Both the position numbers and the translations under genes were made by a program. The notes under the pieces are model-generated. The model saw nothing but the letters and a program-made list of their open reading frames with translations, ran no database searches and was not told where the DNA came from. Positions 8,100 through 15,627 of a stretch of DNA of 64,000 bases are shown here, piece after piece. Origin of the DNA: Candidatus Devosia phytovorans (GTDB lineage: Bacteria > Pseudomonadota > Alphaproteobacteria > Rhizobiales > Devosiaceae); assembly GCA_029202405.1 (NCBI GenBank), contig CP119312.1, positions 377,001 to 441,000 on the forward strand, written 5' to 3'. The stretch's first letter is position 1. Each line of letters starts with the position of its first letter.

Positions 8100-9233
8100 A
8101 TGTCCTTCGTCAATTTGCCCCTGCCCAGCCGTTCGCTGGCGATCAAGGGCCGGCCATTTGCGGCACCGGCAGCGTTCCTCTTCACCCTGGTCATTCTGAG
8201 TGCTCTGGCAATCGGCCTTGCCTGGTGGCAGGGGCCGGGCCTGTGGCGCGATATCCAGATCAGCCAGGCGCCCCTCACGATCGACGACTGGGAGATGCTG
8301 GATGGCGAATGCAGCACGCGCCGCGGGCTGACCGATTGCGAGACGCATGTGACCTACACCTATGAGGGGCAGGACTACGACAAGCACATCACCATCGCCT
8401 TCCTCGATTTTTCCAGCGGCGATTATCTCGTCGATCTGGTGATTTCGGAGGACGATCCGGACCTGGCGACGATCAGCCTGGGTCTCGACATGCTGTGGAA
8501 TCGCCTCGCGGTATTCGGCGTATTCATGGCGCTGTTCGTCGGTGGTCCGCTGGTCATGGTCTGGTCGGCCTTCCAGGCCAACCGGGCCAATGGCGCTGCC
8601 AATGTTGCCGGGCGGATCGAGGTCGTGCCGGTGCAGGTGACCGGGGTGGACGAGAAGCGCGGGCAGAAAAATGTCGCCTATGTCCCCGTGGTCAACGGCA
8701 AGCGCAAGGGCAATATGATCCGCAGCCATTTCCGCGACGGCGACGAGCCGCTGATGGCGGTGGGTGACGATGGTGCCTGGTATGGCGTGGCGGTCAAGTC
8801 GGAGCAGTTGGGCATGCCGGTGCTGCTCGATCGCGGGCTGATGCGGCTCGATATTGCCGACAGCGAACGCCAGCATGCCCTGGCGGCTTTCGAGATCGAA
8901 CAGAGCGAACGTGGTGTTGCGCCGAGCGAGGCGCAGGCACAGACCAAAAATCCATCGCCATGGAAAGCGACGTTGCGCGGCGTGATGGCGGCTGGCGGTG
9001 TCCTGGTGCTGATGGTAATCGGCATCTTTGGCTACTGGGTCTATTATGCGACCAGTGCCGGCGATGCCTTTGACTCGATCGGCATCGAGATCAACAACCT
9101 GATGCCGCAGCCGCTGAACGACTGGGCCTGCAGCCAGCTCTACGAGCGTTTCGGCGACGAGCGTGCGCCCTATGGCTGCGTGGCCGACGATTATACCAGC
9201 TGGAAGGTCGCGCCGGGCAAGACCAAGTCGTAG
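8100..9233 (+). CDS. DUF3592-like membrane protein
   Basis: A 377-residue membrane protein of unknown function. It has hydrophobic segments at about 23-44, 138-160 and 297-318. The region after the first (CSTRRGLTDCETHVTYTYEG) resembles the extracytoplasmic beta-domain of DUF3592 proteins. A second soluble domain between segments two and three (AYVPVVNGKRKGNMIRSHF) looks like a repeat of the same fold. The C-terminal tail has two cysteines that could pair (WACSQL, YGCVAD). No strong ribosome site precedes the ATG, but no other start is better. It converges on the GST-like gene with only 19 bp between. Confidence 0.6.
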   Translation: MSFVNLPLPSRSLAIKGRPFAAPAAFLFTLVILSALAIGLAWWQGPGLWRDIQISQAPLTIDDWEMLDGECSTRRGLTDCETHVTYTYEGQDYDKHITIAFLDFSSGDYLVDLVISEDDPDLATISLGLDMLWNRLAVFGVFMALFVGGPLVMVWSAFQANRANGAANVAGRIEVVPVQVTGVDEKRGQKNVAYVPVVNGKRKGNMIRSHFRDGDEPLMAVGDDGAWYGVAVKSEQLGMPVLLDRGLMRLDIADSERQHALAAFEIEQSERGVAPSEAQAQTKNPSPWKATLRGVMAAGGVLVLMVIGIFGYWVYYATSAGDAFDSIGIEINNLMPQPLNDWACSQLYERFGDERAPYGCVADDYTSWKVAPGKTKS

Positions 9234-9240
9234 CCTCGAT

Positions 9241-9267
9241 CTGGAACAGGCTTTAAGCCTGTTCCAG
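9241..9267. terminator. palindrome acting as bidirectional terminator
   Basis: A 13-bp perfect inverted repeat (CTGGAACAGGCTT and its complement around a single T) lies between converging genes. It overlaps the last codons and stop of the GST-like gene. It has no long T-run, so termination is inferred from position and stem. Confidence 0.5.
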
Positions 9268-9903
9268 CGCCCTCCCGGCCGGGAAAATGCCGGACATGAC
9301 GGTGAAACCGGGGATGCGGCGGACGCGGTCGGTCCAGCGGCGCAAGGCCGGATAGTCCTCGCGGCCGATGCCGCCTTCCTCGCTCAGCATGACATAGGGG
9401 AAGCAGGCGATGTCGGCGGTGGTCGGATGGGCGGGCGAGGCCAGCCAGTCGCGGGCTTCGCGTTCGCCGAACCAGAGGTGTTCGTCCATCAGGCGGAAAA
9501 TGCGGTGGGCGCCCTTCTGAGTCTTTTCAATGTCGAAGTCATAGTCATAGCCCAGCGCCAGGCGGGCCGCCGATGATGTGGCGGTGATGTCGTCGGCCAC
9601 GGCGTGCCAGCGCAGCACTTGAGCCGTGACGGCCGGGTCGTCGGGGAACCAGAGGCCGGTCTCGTCGTATTTTTTCGCCAGATAGGCGAGGATGGCGCCG
9701 GAGTCCGAGAGGGTCAGTTCGCCGTCCTGCAGCACGGGCAATTGGCCGAAGGGATTGAGGCGCAGGAACCAGTCGGACTTGTGATGCTTGCCGGGAAAGA
9801 AATCGACCGGGACGATGTCGTAACGGAGCCTGAGGATGCTCATCAGCAGGCGCAGCTTGTAGCAATTGCCGGAGAGTTCGAAGTCGTAAAGGGTGATGGC
9901 CAT
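9253..9903 (-). CDS. glutathione S-transferase-like protein, NdmE-like
   Basis: A 216-residue GST-fold protein. The N-terminal thioredoxin-like domain (ITLYDFELSGNCYKLRLLM, then FGQLPVLQDG with the conserved cis-Pro and DSGAILAYLAKKY) is followed by an all-helical C-terminal domain. It is the third gene of the operon, three bases after the Rieske-reductase gene. In Pseudomonas putida CBB5 the N7-demethylase NdmC works only in a complex with the Rieske reductase NdmD and a GST homologue, NdmE. The same three components occur here together, so a structural or complex-forming role is inferred rather than glutathione conjugation. A free-standing GST is the alternative. Confidence 0.85.
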   Translation of the reverse strand: MAITLYDFELSGNCYKLRLLMSILRLRYDIVPVDFFPGKHHKSDWFLRLNPFGQLPVLQDGELTLSDSGAILAYLAKKYDETGLWFPDDPAVTAQVLRWHAVADDITATSSAARLALGYDYDFDIEKTQKGAHRIFRLMDEHLWFGEREARDWLASPAHPTTADIACFPYVMLSEEGGIGREDYPALRRWTDRVRRIPGFTVMSGIFPAGRALEQA

Positions 9904-9906
9904 AAG

Positions 9907-11613
9907 TCAGATATCCAGCACGAGGCGCGGGGATTTGGCACGGCTGACGCAGGTCATCATGCAGGTGTTAGAGGCCTTCTCGGAGCGGTTGAGATAGACG
10001 TCCTGGTGGTCGACCTCGCCCTCGATGACGGTGGTCAGGCAGGTGCCGCAGGCGCCCTGTTCGCAGGAGCTGGGCACCGAGAGCCCGTTGTCGCGCATGA
10101 CTTCCAAAATGGTCTTGCCCGAGGGGACATGCAGGGTCATGGCCGAGCGGGCCAGTTCGACGTCGAAGGCCGAGGAATTGTCGATCGGCTTGTCATTCTT
10201 GAAATATTCGAAGTGGACGGCTTCTTCGGGCCAGCCCTGGGCGGCGGCGGTGTCGCGCACGGTTTCGAGCATGGCACCGGGGCCGCAGACATAGACATGC
10301 TGCGCCATGGACCATTGACCAAGCGCCGAGGCGATGGTCGTGGCGATCTCGGCGCGGGGCAGGCCGGTGTGGAAGACCACCTTGCCATGGAGGGCTTCGA
10401 GTTCGCTGCGGAAGGCCGTGGTCTCGCCGGCGCGGGTGAAATAATGCAGCTCGTAGTTGAGGCTCGACTTGTCGAGGAAACGGGCCATGGAGAGGAGCGG
10501 GGTGATGCCGATGCCGCCGGCGATGAGCACGGTGCGGGTGGCGTCGCGGCGCAGCGGGAAATTGTTGCGGGGTTCGGAAATGGAGAGCAGGTCGCCTTCG
10601 CGGACGGTTTCCACCAGCACCTTGGAGCCGCCCGTGGAGGCGCTTTCCTGCTTGACGCCGATGACATAGCTCATCAGGTCGCCCGGGCCATTGGTGATGG
10701 AATATTGCCGCGTCATGCCATTGGGCAGGTGCACATCGATATGCGCGCCGGGCTGGAAGGTGGGGAGGTGACCATCACGCGCGGCGAGCTCGAAGCCGAT
10801 GACGCCATCGGCGCTGGTCCATTTGCGCTTCACCACCACGGTGATCGTATTGCCTTTGGGTACGGCTATCTCGGGCATGGTCGAAAGCTCGGCCGAGACC
10901 TTCTCGAAGGCGGGCTTGAGCGGTTCGGGCGCGGGCTTCTTCTTCGCGGCGCGTTCGAGGCGATCGCGTAGCCTGGAGAGGGTTTCGCTGTAGTGGCGGA
11001 GCGTTGCGCGTTCGTCGGCCGGCTTGTCGGCCAGCAGGCCGCGGATCACGGCGCGGTCGGCAGCGACAGGCTGGACGAAATAGTAAGTGCCGCCGAAGCG
11101 GACGGCGAGGCCGGGCAGGAGGTCGGCCGGCTGGTCATCGGGGGCGAGACGGGCGAGGGCCGCCAGCACATCCTCGGGCTCGGCATTGACGGGAATGGGG
11201 CGCAGGGCGAACCAGTCATGACCCTCGGCGCCGGGGAAGGGGCGGAAGGGCTGGTCGTCATTGGCGGCGGACCAGACCAGGCCATAGGCTTCGCGCACCG
11301 GATAGGTCTTGTTCTGGATGCGGCGAGCCGGAGCGTCGGCGGGATGGGCGGGGATATAGGTGCAGCCAGCGGAGCGATTGGCATAGCGCCAGCCGTGATA
11401 CTGGCACTTGAGCTCGCCGCCCTCGTTGACGCCGATGGAGAGGCGCACGCCGCGATGGAGGCACCGGTTTTCCCAGACGTTCACATTGCCATCGTCAGCG
11501 CGCCAGACGGCGAGTTCACGGCCCAGCAACTGGCCCTGGTAGACATGGCGGAAGGGCAGGTCGTCGCTGCTGGCAATGGGATACCAAGTGGGATCGGAAA
11601 GGGTGAGCGTCAT
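9907..11613 (-). CDS. Rieske domain-containing oxygenase reductase, NdmD-like
   Basis: A 568-residue four-part electron-transfer protein. Residues 1-110 are a Rieske [2Fe-2S] domain with ligands Cys51/His53 (CLHRG) and Cys70/His73 (CQYHGW). Residues 110-240 are a linker of no recognised fold. Residues 250-350 bind flavin (RQYSITNG, FMN type of the PDR/VanB family) and 350-460 bind NAD(P)H (GGIGITPLLSM, CGPGAML). Residues 475-568 are a plant-type ferredoxin domain (CEQGACGTC plus a distal Cys). A Rieske domain on the reductase is rare; NdmD of the caffeine N-demethylase system is the known case. It would carry electrons from NADH to the oxygenase encoded just upstream, which lacks its own cluster. 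Confidence 0.9.
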   Translation of the reverse strand: MTLTLSDPTWYPIASSDDLPFRHVYQGQLLGRELAVWRADDGNVNVWENRCLHRGVRLSIGVNEGGELKCQYHGWRYANRSAGCTYIPAHPADAPARRIQNKTYPVREAYGLVWSAANDDQPFRPFPGAEGHDWFALRPIPVNAEPEDVLAALARLAPDDQPADLLPGLAVRFGGTYYFVQPVAADRAVIRGLLADKPADERATLRHYSETLSRLRDRLERAAKKKPAPEPLKPAFEKVSAELSTMPEIAVPKGNTITVVVKRKWTSADGVIGFELAARDGHLPTFQPGAHIDVHLPNGMTRQYSITNGPGDLMSYVIGVKQESASTGGSKVLVETVREGDLLSISEPRNNFPLRRDATRTVLIAGGIGITPLLSMARFLDKSSLNYELHYFTRAGETTAFRSELEALHGKVVFHTGLPRAEIATTIASALGQWSMAQHVYVCGPGAMLETVRDTAAAQGWPEEAVHFEYFKNDKPIDNSSAFDVELARSAMTLHVPSGKTILEVMRDNGLSVPSSCEQGACGTCLTTVIEGEVDHQDVYLNRSEKASNTCMMTCVSRAKSPRLVLDI

Positions 11614-11700
11614 GGCTTCATCCGAAATGTTCGAGATCGCGCCACGATCGGATGAGGTCGTTTTCCGTTTGCCTTGGCGTACGGGGCAAACAGCGCAGCA

Positions 11701-12594
11701 TCAGCCGGCGACGGGAATGGTGCCGTAGGTGATGCCCTTCTGGCTCAGCCAGCGGCGGTAGGCGATGGCCGACTTGTCGGCGCGGATCGGCGTTTCGGCC
11801 CGCGGATCCAGTGGCAGCCGCTTGGGAAACTGGTTTTCGAGGATCGGCTTGTCCTGGCCAAAGATGGTTTGCTGGAAGCGGCGCAGGTCAGTGATGGTCG
11901 ATGTCGAGTCGATCATCGATTGCAGCAGGTGGGCGCGGCAGCGTTCCTCGGTCATAGGCTGGAGAAAGATGGCGATGACGTCGCGGCGGCTCTCGTCTTC
12001 GGGGCAGGATTTGTAGAGCACCGAACAGAAGGGATGGGGCACGCGGTAGACATATTCGACTTCCATGGCCTCGGTGGCCGACTTGGCGGCCATGGGCTGG
12101 ATGAACTTGCACTTGGTGGCCAGAACTTCGTCGCGCTCTTCGGAGACTTCGACGTCATATTCCTTGACCTCGGTATGCGGCTCGGCGCCGAGGATGTCAG
12201 TGTGGACATAGGGGAAATGGCCCATGTCGAGGAAGTTTTCCACCGCGCGGGGCGCCGAGACATGGATGCCGATCGAGCCGCAGCTCATGTTGACGCGATC
12301 GCTCTCGGCATATTCGGGAATGGGGAAAAGCTCGGCCGGCGGTTTGCCGAGGCTGGTCCAGATATAGCCATAGCCAGTGATGGCGGGGAGACGATCGAGA
12401 ATGGCTTCGGGGTCGATCTCGTCGCCCTGTTCCTCATCGGTCCGGCGCCAGACCACAGGATTGCCGTCGCTGTCGCGGGTCAGCGCCAGGCGGGTATCGA
12501 GCAGCAGGGTGGTTTCGACCACGCCGACGGCGATTTCATTGGTGGCGGCAATGACCTGCCAGAGGTCACGGGTGATGGGATCAATGCTGGGCAT
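11701..12594 (-). CDS. Rieske-type oxygenase catalytic subunit lacking the Rieske cluster, NdmC-like
   Basis: A 297-residue homologue of Rieske oxygenase alpha subunits. The catalytic domain has the iron-site motif NFLDMGHFPYVH: Asn120, Asp123, His126, His131. The N-terminal 90 residues still follow the outline of a Rieske domain (LWQVIAATNE at the start, GYGYIWTSLG at the end), but the CxH and CxxH ligand loops are absent and replaced by an acidic stretch (DEEQGDEIDPE). NdmC, the methylxanthine N7-demethylase, has this same lack of a Rieske centre. The operon continues into the Rieske-bearing reductase after 87 bp and the GST-like gene. An N-demethylase or related oxygenase is likely; the substrate is unknown. 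The 12594 start is chosen because translation from 12630 has no ribosome site. Confidence 0.85.
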   Translation of the reverse strand: MPSIDPITRDLWQVIAATNEIAVGVVETTLLLDTRLALTRDSDGNPVVWRRTDEEQGDEIDPEAILDRLPAITGYGYIWTSLGKPPAELFPIPEYAESDRVNMSCGSIGIHVSAPRAVENFLDMGHFPYVHTDILGAEPHTEVKEYDVEVSEERDEVLATKCKFIQPMAAKSATEAMEVEYVYRVPHPFCSVLYKSCPEDESRRDVIAIFLQPMTEERCRAHLLQSMIDSTSTITDLRRFQQTIFGQDKPILENQFPKRLPLDPRAETPIRADKSAIAYRRWLSQKGITYGTIPVAG

Positions 12595-12685
12595 GGACGG
12601 TCTCAACGTTTCGCCCGAGCATAAGCGCATGACATGGCCGTGTCAGCGCAAAGTTGATCGAATGGGCCATGCGCCCTGTTCATGG

Positions 12686-13486
12686 TCAACGCATATCGAG
12701 CAGCAGGGCGCGGTGATCGGAGACTTCGGGGCTGGCAACGGCGTCGAAGGCGATGATCTCCACATCGGGCGTCGTCAGCAGATAGTCGGCGTAGCGGCCG
12801 GGCTTCTCGTACCAGGAGGTGCGTGTGTCGGTGTGGCCGCGGCCGGTGACGAGGTCGGTGAGGCCGAGTTTTCCCAGCGTGGCGAAGGTGACGCTGTCGG
12901 GCAGAACGTTGAAGTCGCCGCAGACGATGAGGGGTTCATCGCCGGGCCAGCCTTTGTGGATGATGTCGACGAAGGCTTCGGCCTGGGCGGCGCGGGCGGG
13001 AGAATCGCCCTTGCCGGTCAGTTCACGCAACCCGTGCATTTGGGCCACCGTGATGGTCTTGCCGTCGGGCGTGGCGATGCGCAGGGCATGGGCGTTGCGG
13101 GCGCGGGGATGCTCGCCCCAGCCATCCGGAGAATAGTGGCCGTGCACAAATCCCGCGTGCTGGGCGATGACGGGCAGGGACTTGCGCACGAAGGTGGCAA
13201 GGCCGAATTGCGAGGGGATCGGTATCTCGCCATGAAACAAAGGCCCGCTGGCCGTTGGCAGGAAGAAGCCGTCGTGGTCGGGCAGGGCACTGGCCAGTTC
13301 GTCGAAGAAATTGGCGCGCTGCGGCAGCTCGAGCCCGGGTTCGCGATAGATCAGCCAGTCGTCCGGCGTGTCAGGGGTGCGCGAGACTTCCTGCAGGCAC
13401 AGTATATCGGCGCCGATCCCGGCAAGATAGCTCAACACCTCGGCGTGGAGACGCCCAGACCAGGTGTTGAGCGAGACAATCCGCAC
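12686..13486 (-). CDS. endonuclease/exonuclease/phosphatase family protein
   Basis: A 266-residue member of the EEP superfamily (DNase I-like, exonuclease III-like, inositol phosphatase-like). It shows MRIVSLNTWSGR at the start and LCLQEVSR (the metal-binding Glu). CGDFNVLPDS follows (catalytic Asp and Asn), and VSDHRALLL near the end gives the Asp-His pair. There is no signal peptide, so it is cytoplasmic. It starts three bases after the stop of the SDR gene and is probably co-transcribed with it. The substrate (nucleic acid, phosphoester or lipid) cannot be deduced. Confidence 0.85.
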   Translation of the reverse strand: MRIVSLNTWSGRLHAEVLSYLAGIGADILCLQEVSRTPDTPDDWLIYREPGLELPQRANFFDELASALPDHDGFFLPTASGPLFHGEIPIPSQFGLATFVRKSLPVIAQHAGFVHGHYSPDGWGEHPRARNAHALRIATPDGKTITVAQMHGLRELTGKGDSPARAAQAEAFVDIIHKGWPGDEPLIVCGDFNVLPDSVTFATLGKLGLTDLVTGRGHTDTRTSWYEKPGRYADYLLTTPDVEIIAFDAVASPEVSDHRALLLDMR

Positions 13487-13489
13487 GGA

Positions 13490-14266
13490 TCAGCCTTCGC
13501 GATAGATGTCGAAGGGGCCGAAAGCCTGGGTGGTGGCCATGACCTGGAGGCGGTTGACGTTGACATGGGCCGGCAGCGAGGTGGACCAGAAAATGGTCTC
13601 GGCAATGTCCTCGGCATTCATCGCCTTGGTGCCCTGATAGGGCTTGCCTGCCTTGCTCTCGTCGCCCTTGAAGCGGACGAGCGAGAATTCGGTCTCGGTA
13701 AGGCCCGGCTCGATATTGGTGACGCGGACATTCTTGCCCTGGAGGTCCGAGCGCAGGTTGAGCGCCAGCTGCTTTACGAAGGCCTTGGTGGCGCCGTAGA
13801 CCGAGCCGCCCGGGTAGGGATAGTCGCCGGCCACCGAACCCAGGGTCACGACATGGCCACCGCCACGGGCGATGAGGCCGGGCAGCAGCGCGCGGACGGT
13901 ATAGGCGAGGCCCGTCACATTGGTCGCGATCATGGTCTCCCAGTCGGTGATGTCGGTTTCGGCAGCGGGCTGCAGGCCCAGCGCCAGGCCGGCATTGGCG
14001 AGGACAATATTGATATTGGCGAAGGGCTCGGGCAGGGACGCGATGACGGCGTCGATGGCCCCACGATCCTGCACGTCGAGCTCGGCGATGTGGCAGTTTT
14101 CGGCACCCAGTTCATTCTGCAGTTCGACCAGGCGATCCTTGCGGCGGCCTGTCGCGATCACCTTGCCACCGGCGGCGACATAGCGGCGCGCGGCGGCGGC
14201 GCCGAAGCCGGAGGTGGCGCCGGTGATGAAGACGACGAAGCGGCTGGGGTCGAGCAGCGAATACAT
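13490..14266 (-). CDS. SDR family NADP-dependent oxidoreductase, YdfG-like
   Basis: A 258-residue classical short-chain dehydrogenase. The cofactor motif is TGATSGFGAA at the N-terminus, NAG appears at ANAGLALG, and the catalytic Tyr/Lys pair is in YGATKAF after a Ser in GSVAGDY. The FGAA variant of the glycine motif, and NIEPGLTETEFSLVRFKGD near the C-terminus, are typical of YdfG-type 3-hydroxy acid dehydrogenases acting on L-allo-threonine or serine. The basic residues after the second strand (ATGRRKDRL) favour NADP. The start at 14266 gives family length; a longer frame to 14356 adds 30 unrelated residues. The gene diverges from macA. Confidence 0.87.
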   Translation of the reverse strand: MYSLLDPSRFVVFITGATSGFGAAAARRYVAAGGKVIATGRRKDRLVELQNELGAENCHIAELDVQDRGAIDAVIASLPEPFANINIVLANAGLALGLQPAAETDITDWETMIATNVTGLAYTVRALLPGLIARGGGHVVTLGSVAGDYPYPGGSVYGATKAFVKQLALNLRSDLQGKNVRVTNIEPGLTETEFSLVRFKGDESKAGKPYQGTKAMNAEDIAETIFWSTSLPAHVNVNRLQVMATTQAFGPFDIYREG

Positions 14267-14421
14267 GAAACAGATCCTGATGGTCGAGAGGACGTCAGGG
14301 TGGACCGGCGGGTACGGTGCCGTCAACCTTACGCAATGGTAATCGAGAATTACCAAGTCCTAAGGTGAAGCTGTGGCTTATAGGAGGTAGATTGCAGCCG
14401 TCATAATGCAGGAATTTGAGC

Positions 14422-15627
14422 TTGAAGACGTTTGCGAGATGGGCCTTGGCCCTCATTGTTGCCGCGGGCGCCGGTGGTGGTGCCTGGTGGTATTTCATGG
14501 TGCAGCCGGAAGCGGCGACAGTGCCCAATACGGTGACGGTCGGGCGCGGTGATATCGAGCAGACCGTGCTGGCTTCGGGCGTGCTGCAGGCCAATTCGCT
14601 GGTGGCGGTGGGCGCGGAAGTGTCGGGCCGGATCAAGGCCGTGCATGTCAACCTGGGCCAGGAAGTGAAGGCGGGGGACCTCCTGGTCGAACTCGATAGC
14701 CTCGACCAGGAAAATGCGATCAAGACGGCGCAGGCGGAACTGCTCGGGCTAGAGGCGCAGAAGCGTTATCAGGAGGCGGTGCTGGCAACAGCAGAAGCCG
14801 CACTGTTGCGCAACCAGCAGCTCAGCACCAATCGGCTGGTATCGCAGACCGATCTCGAAACGGCGCAGGCCGCCGTCGATGCCGCCAAGGCGCAGATCGA
14901 CCAGCTGGCGGCACAGGTTACCCAAGCCGACCTCAGCGTCGAAGCGGCCGAGCTCAATCTGTCTCGGACCAGGATCACGGCGCCCAGCGCCGGTACGATC
15001 GTCGCCATGCTGGTCGAGGTGGGTCAGACCGTCAGTGCCAACCAGAGCGTGCCGACTATCGCCAAGATCGCCAATCTCGACACGATGGTGATCAAGGCCG
15101 AGATTTCGGAGGCCGATGTGGTCCGTGTCGCGGCAGGGCAACGCGCCTATTTCACCATCCTGGGCGAGCCGGATGTGCAGATCGACGCGACCCTGCGCGA
15201 GGTTGAGCCGGCGCCGACCTCGATCAGTTCGGATGATACGACGGCGGACGAGGCGATCTATTACAACGGGCTATTCGACGTGCCCAATCCCGACCACAAG
15301 CTGCGCATTTCGATGACGGCGCAGGTGACCATCGTACTCGACGAGGCCGAAGATGCGCTGGTGCTGTCATCAAGCCTCGTGACGCGCAAGGATCCGGACG
15401 GCAATGTCATGGTGATGGTCTATGACCCGGCAACGGAGCATGTCGAGCCGCGGCGCATCACGGTGGGACTGAACAACAATATCATGGCAGAGATCACCAG
15501 CGGGCTTGAAGAGGGCGATGAGGTGATCAGCGGCGGTGCTGCGACGAGGCCCGCCGCGGCGAGCGGCAATCGAGCTGGTGGCCCACCGGGCGGCATGGGC
15601 ATGATGATGGGCGGGCCGCCGCGGTGA
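14422..15627 (+). CDS. macA: efflux periplasmic adaptor subunit, MacA/HlyD family
   Basis: The periplasmic adaptor of a tripartite ABC exporter, about 401 residues. One N-terminal anchor (about residues 5-25) is followed by a lipoyl/biotinyl-like half-domain (VSGRIKAVHVNLGQEVKAGD). An alpha-helical hairpin rich in Ala, Gln and Leu (about 95-165), the second lipoyl half (ITAPSAGTIVAM) and beta-barrel domains complete it. The start is a TTG; CAGGA lies 8 bases upstream of the TTG at 14422, while the TTG at 14416 is too close. The C-terminus has an unusual Gly/Pro/Met-rich tail (GGPPGGMGMMMGGPP). Its stop overlaps the macB GTG start by four bases. No TolC-like gene is in the window. Confidence 0.88.
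   Translation: MKTFARWALALIVAAGAGGGAWWYFMVQPEAATVPNTVTVGRGDIEQTVLASGVLQANSLVAVGAEVSGRIKAVHVNLGQEVKAGDLLVELDSLDQENAIKTAQAELLGLEAQKRYQEAVLATAEAALLRNQQLSTNRLVSQTDLETAQAAVDAAKAQIDQLAAQVTQADLSVEAAELNLSRTRITAPSAGTIVAMLVEVGQTVSANQSVPTIAKIANLDTMVIKAEISEADVVRVAAGQRAYFTILGEPDVQIDATLREVEPAPTSISSDDTTADEAIYYNGLFDVPNPDHKLRISMTAQVTIVLDEAEDALVLSSSLVTRKDPDGNVMVMVYDPATEHVEPRRITVGLNNNIMAEITSGLEEGDEVISGGAATRPAAASGNRAGGPPGGMGMMMGGPPR

Noticed and set aside
9253..12594. Caffeine or methylxanthine degradation locus
   Set aside because: The NdmCDE architecture is clear, but no NdmA/B, transporter or methyluric-acid gene is near, so the substrate cannot be named.
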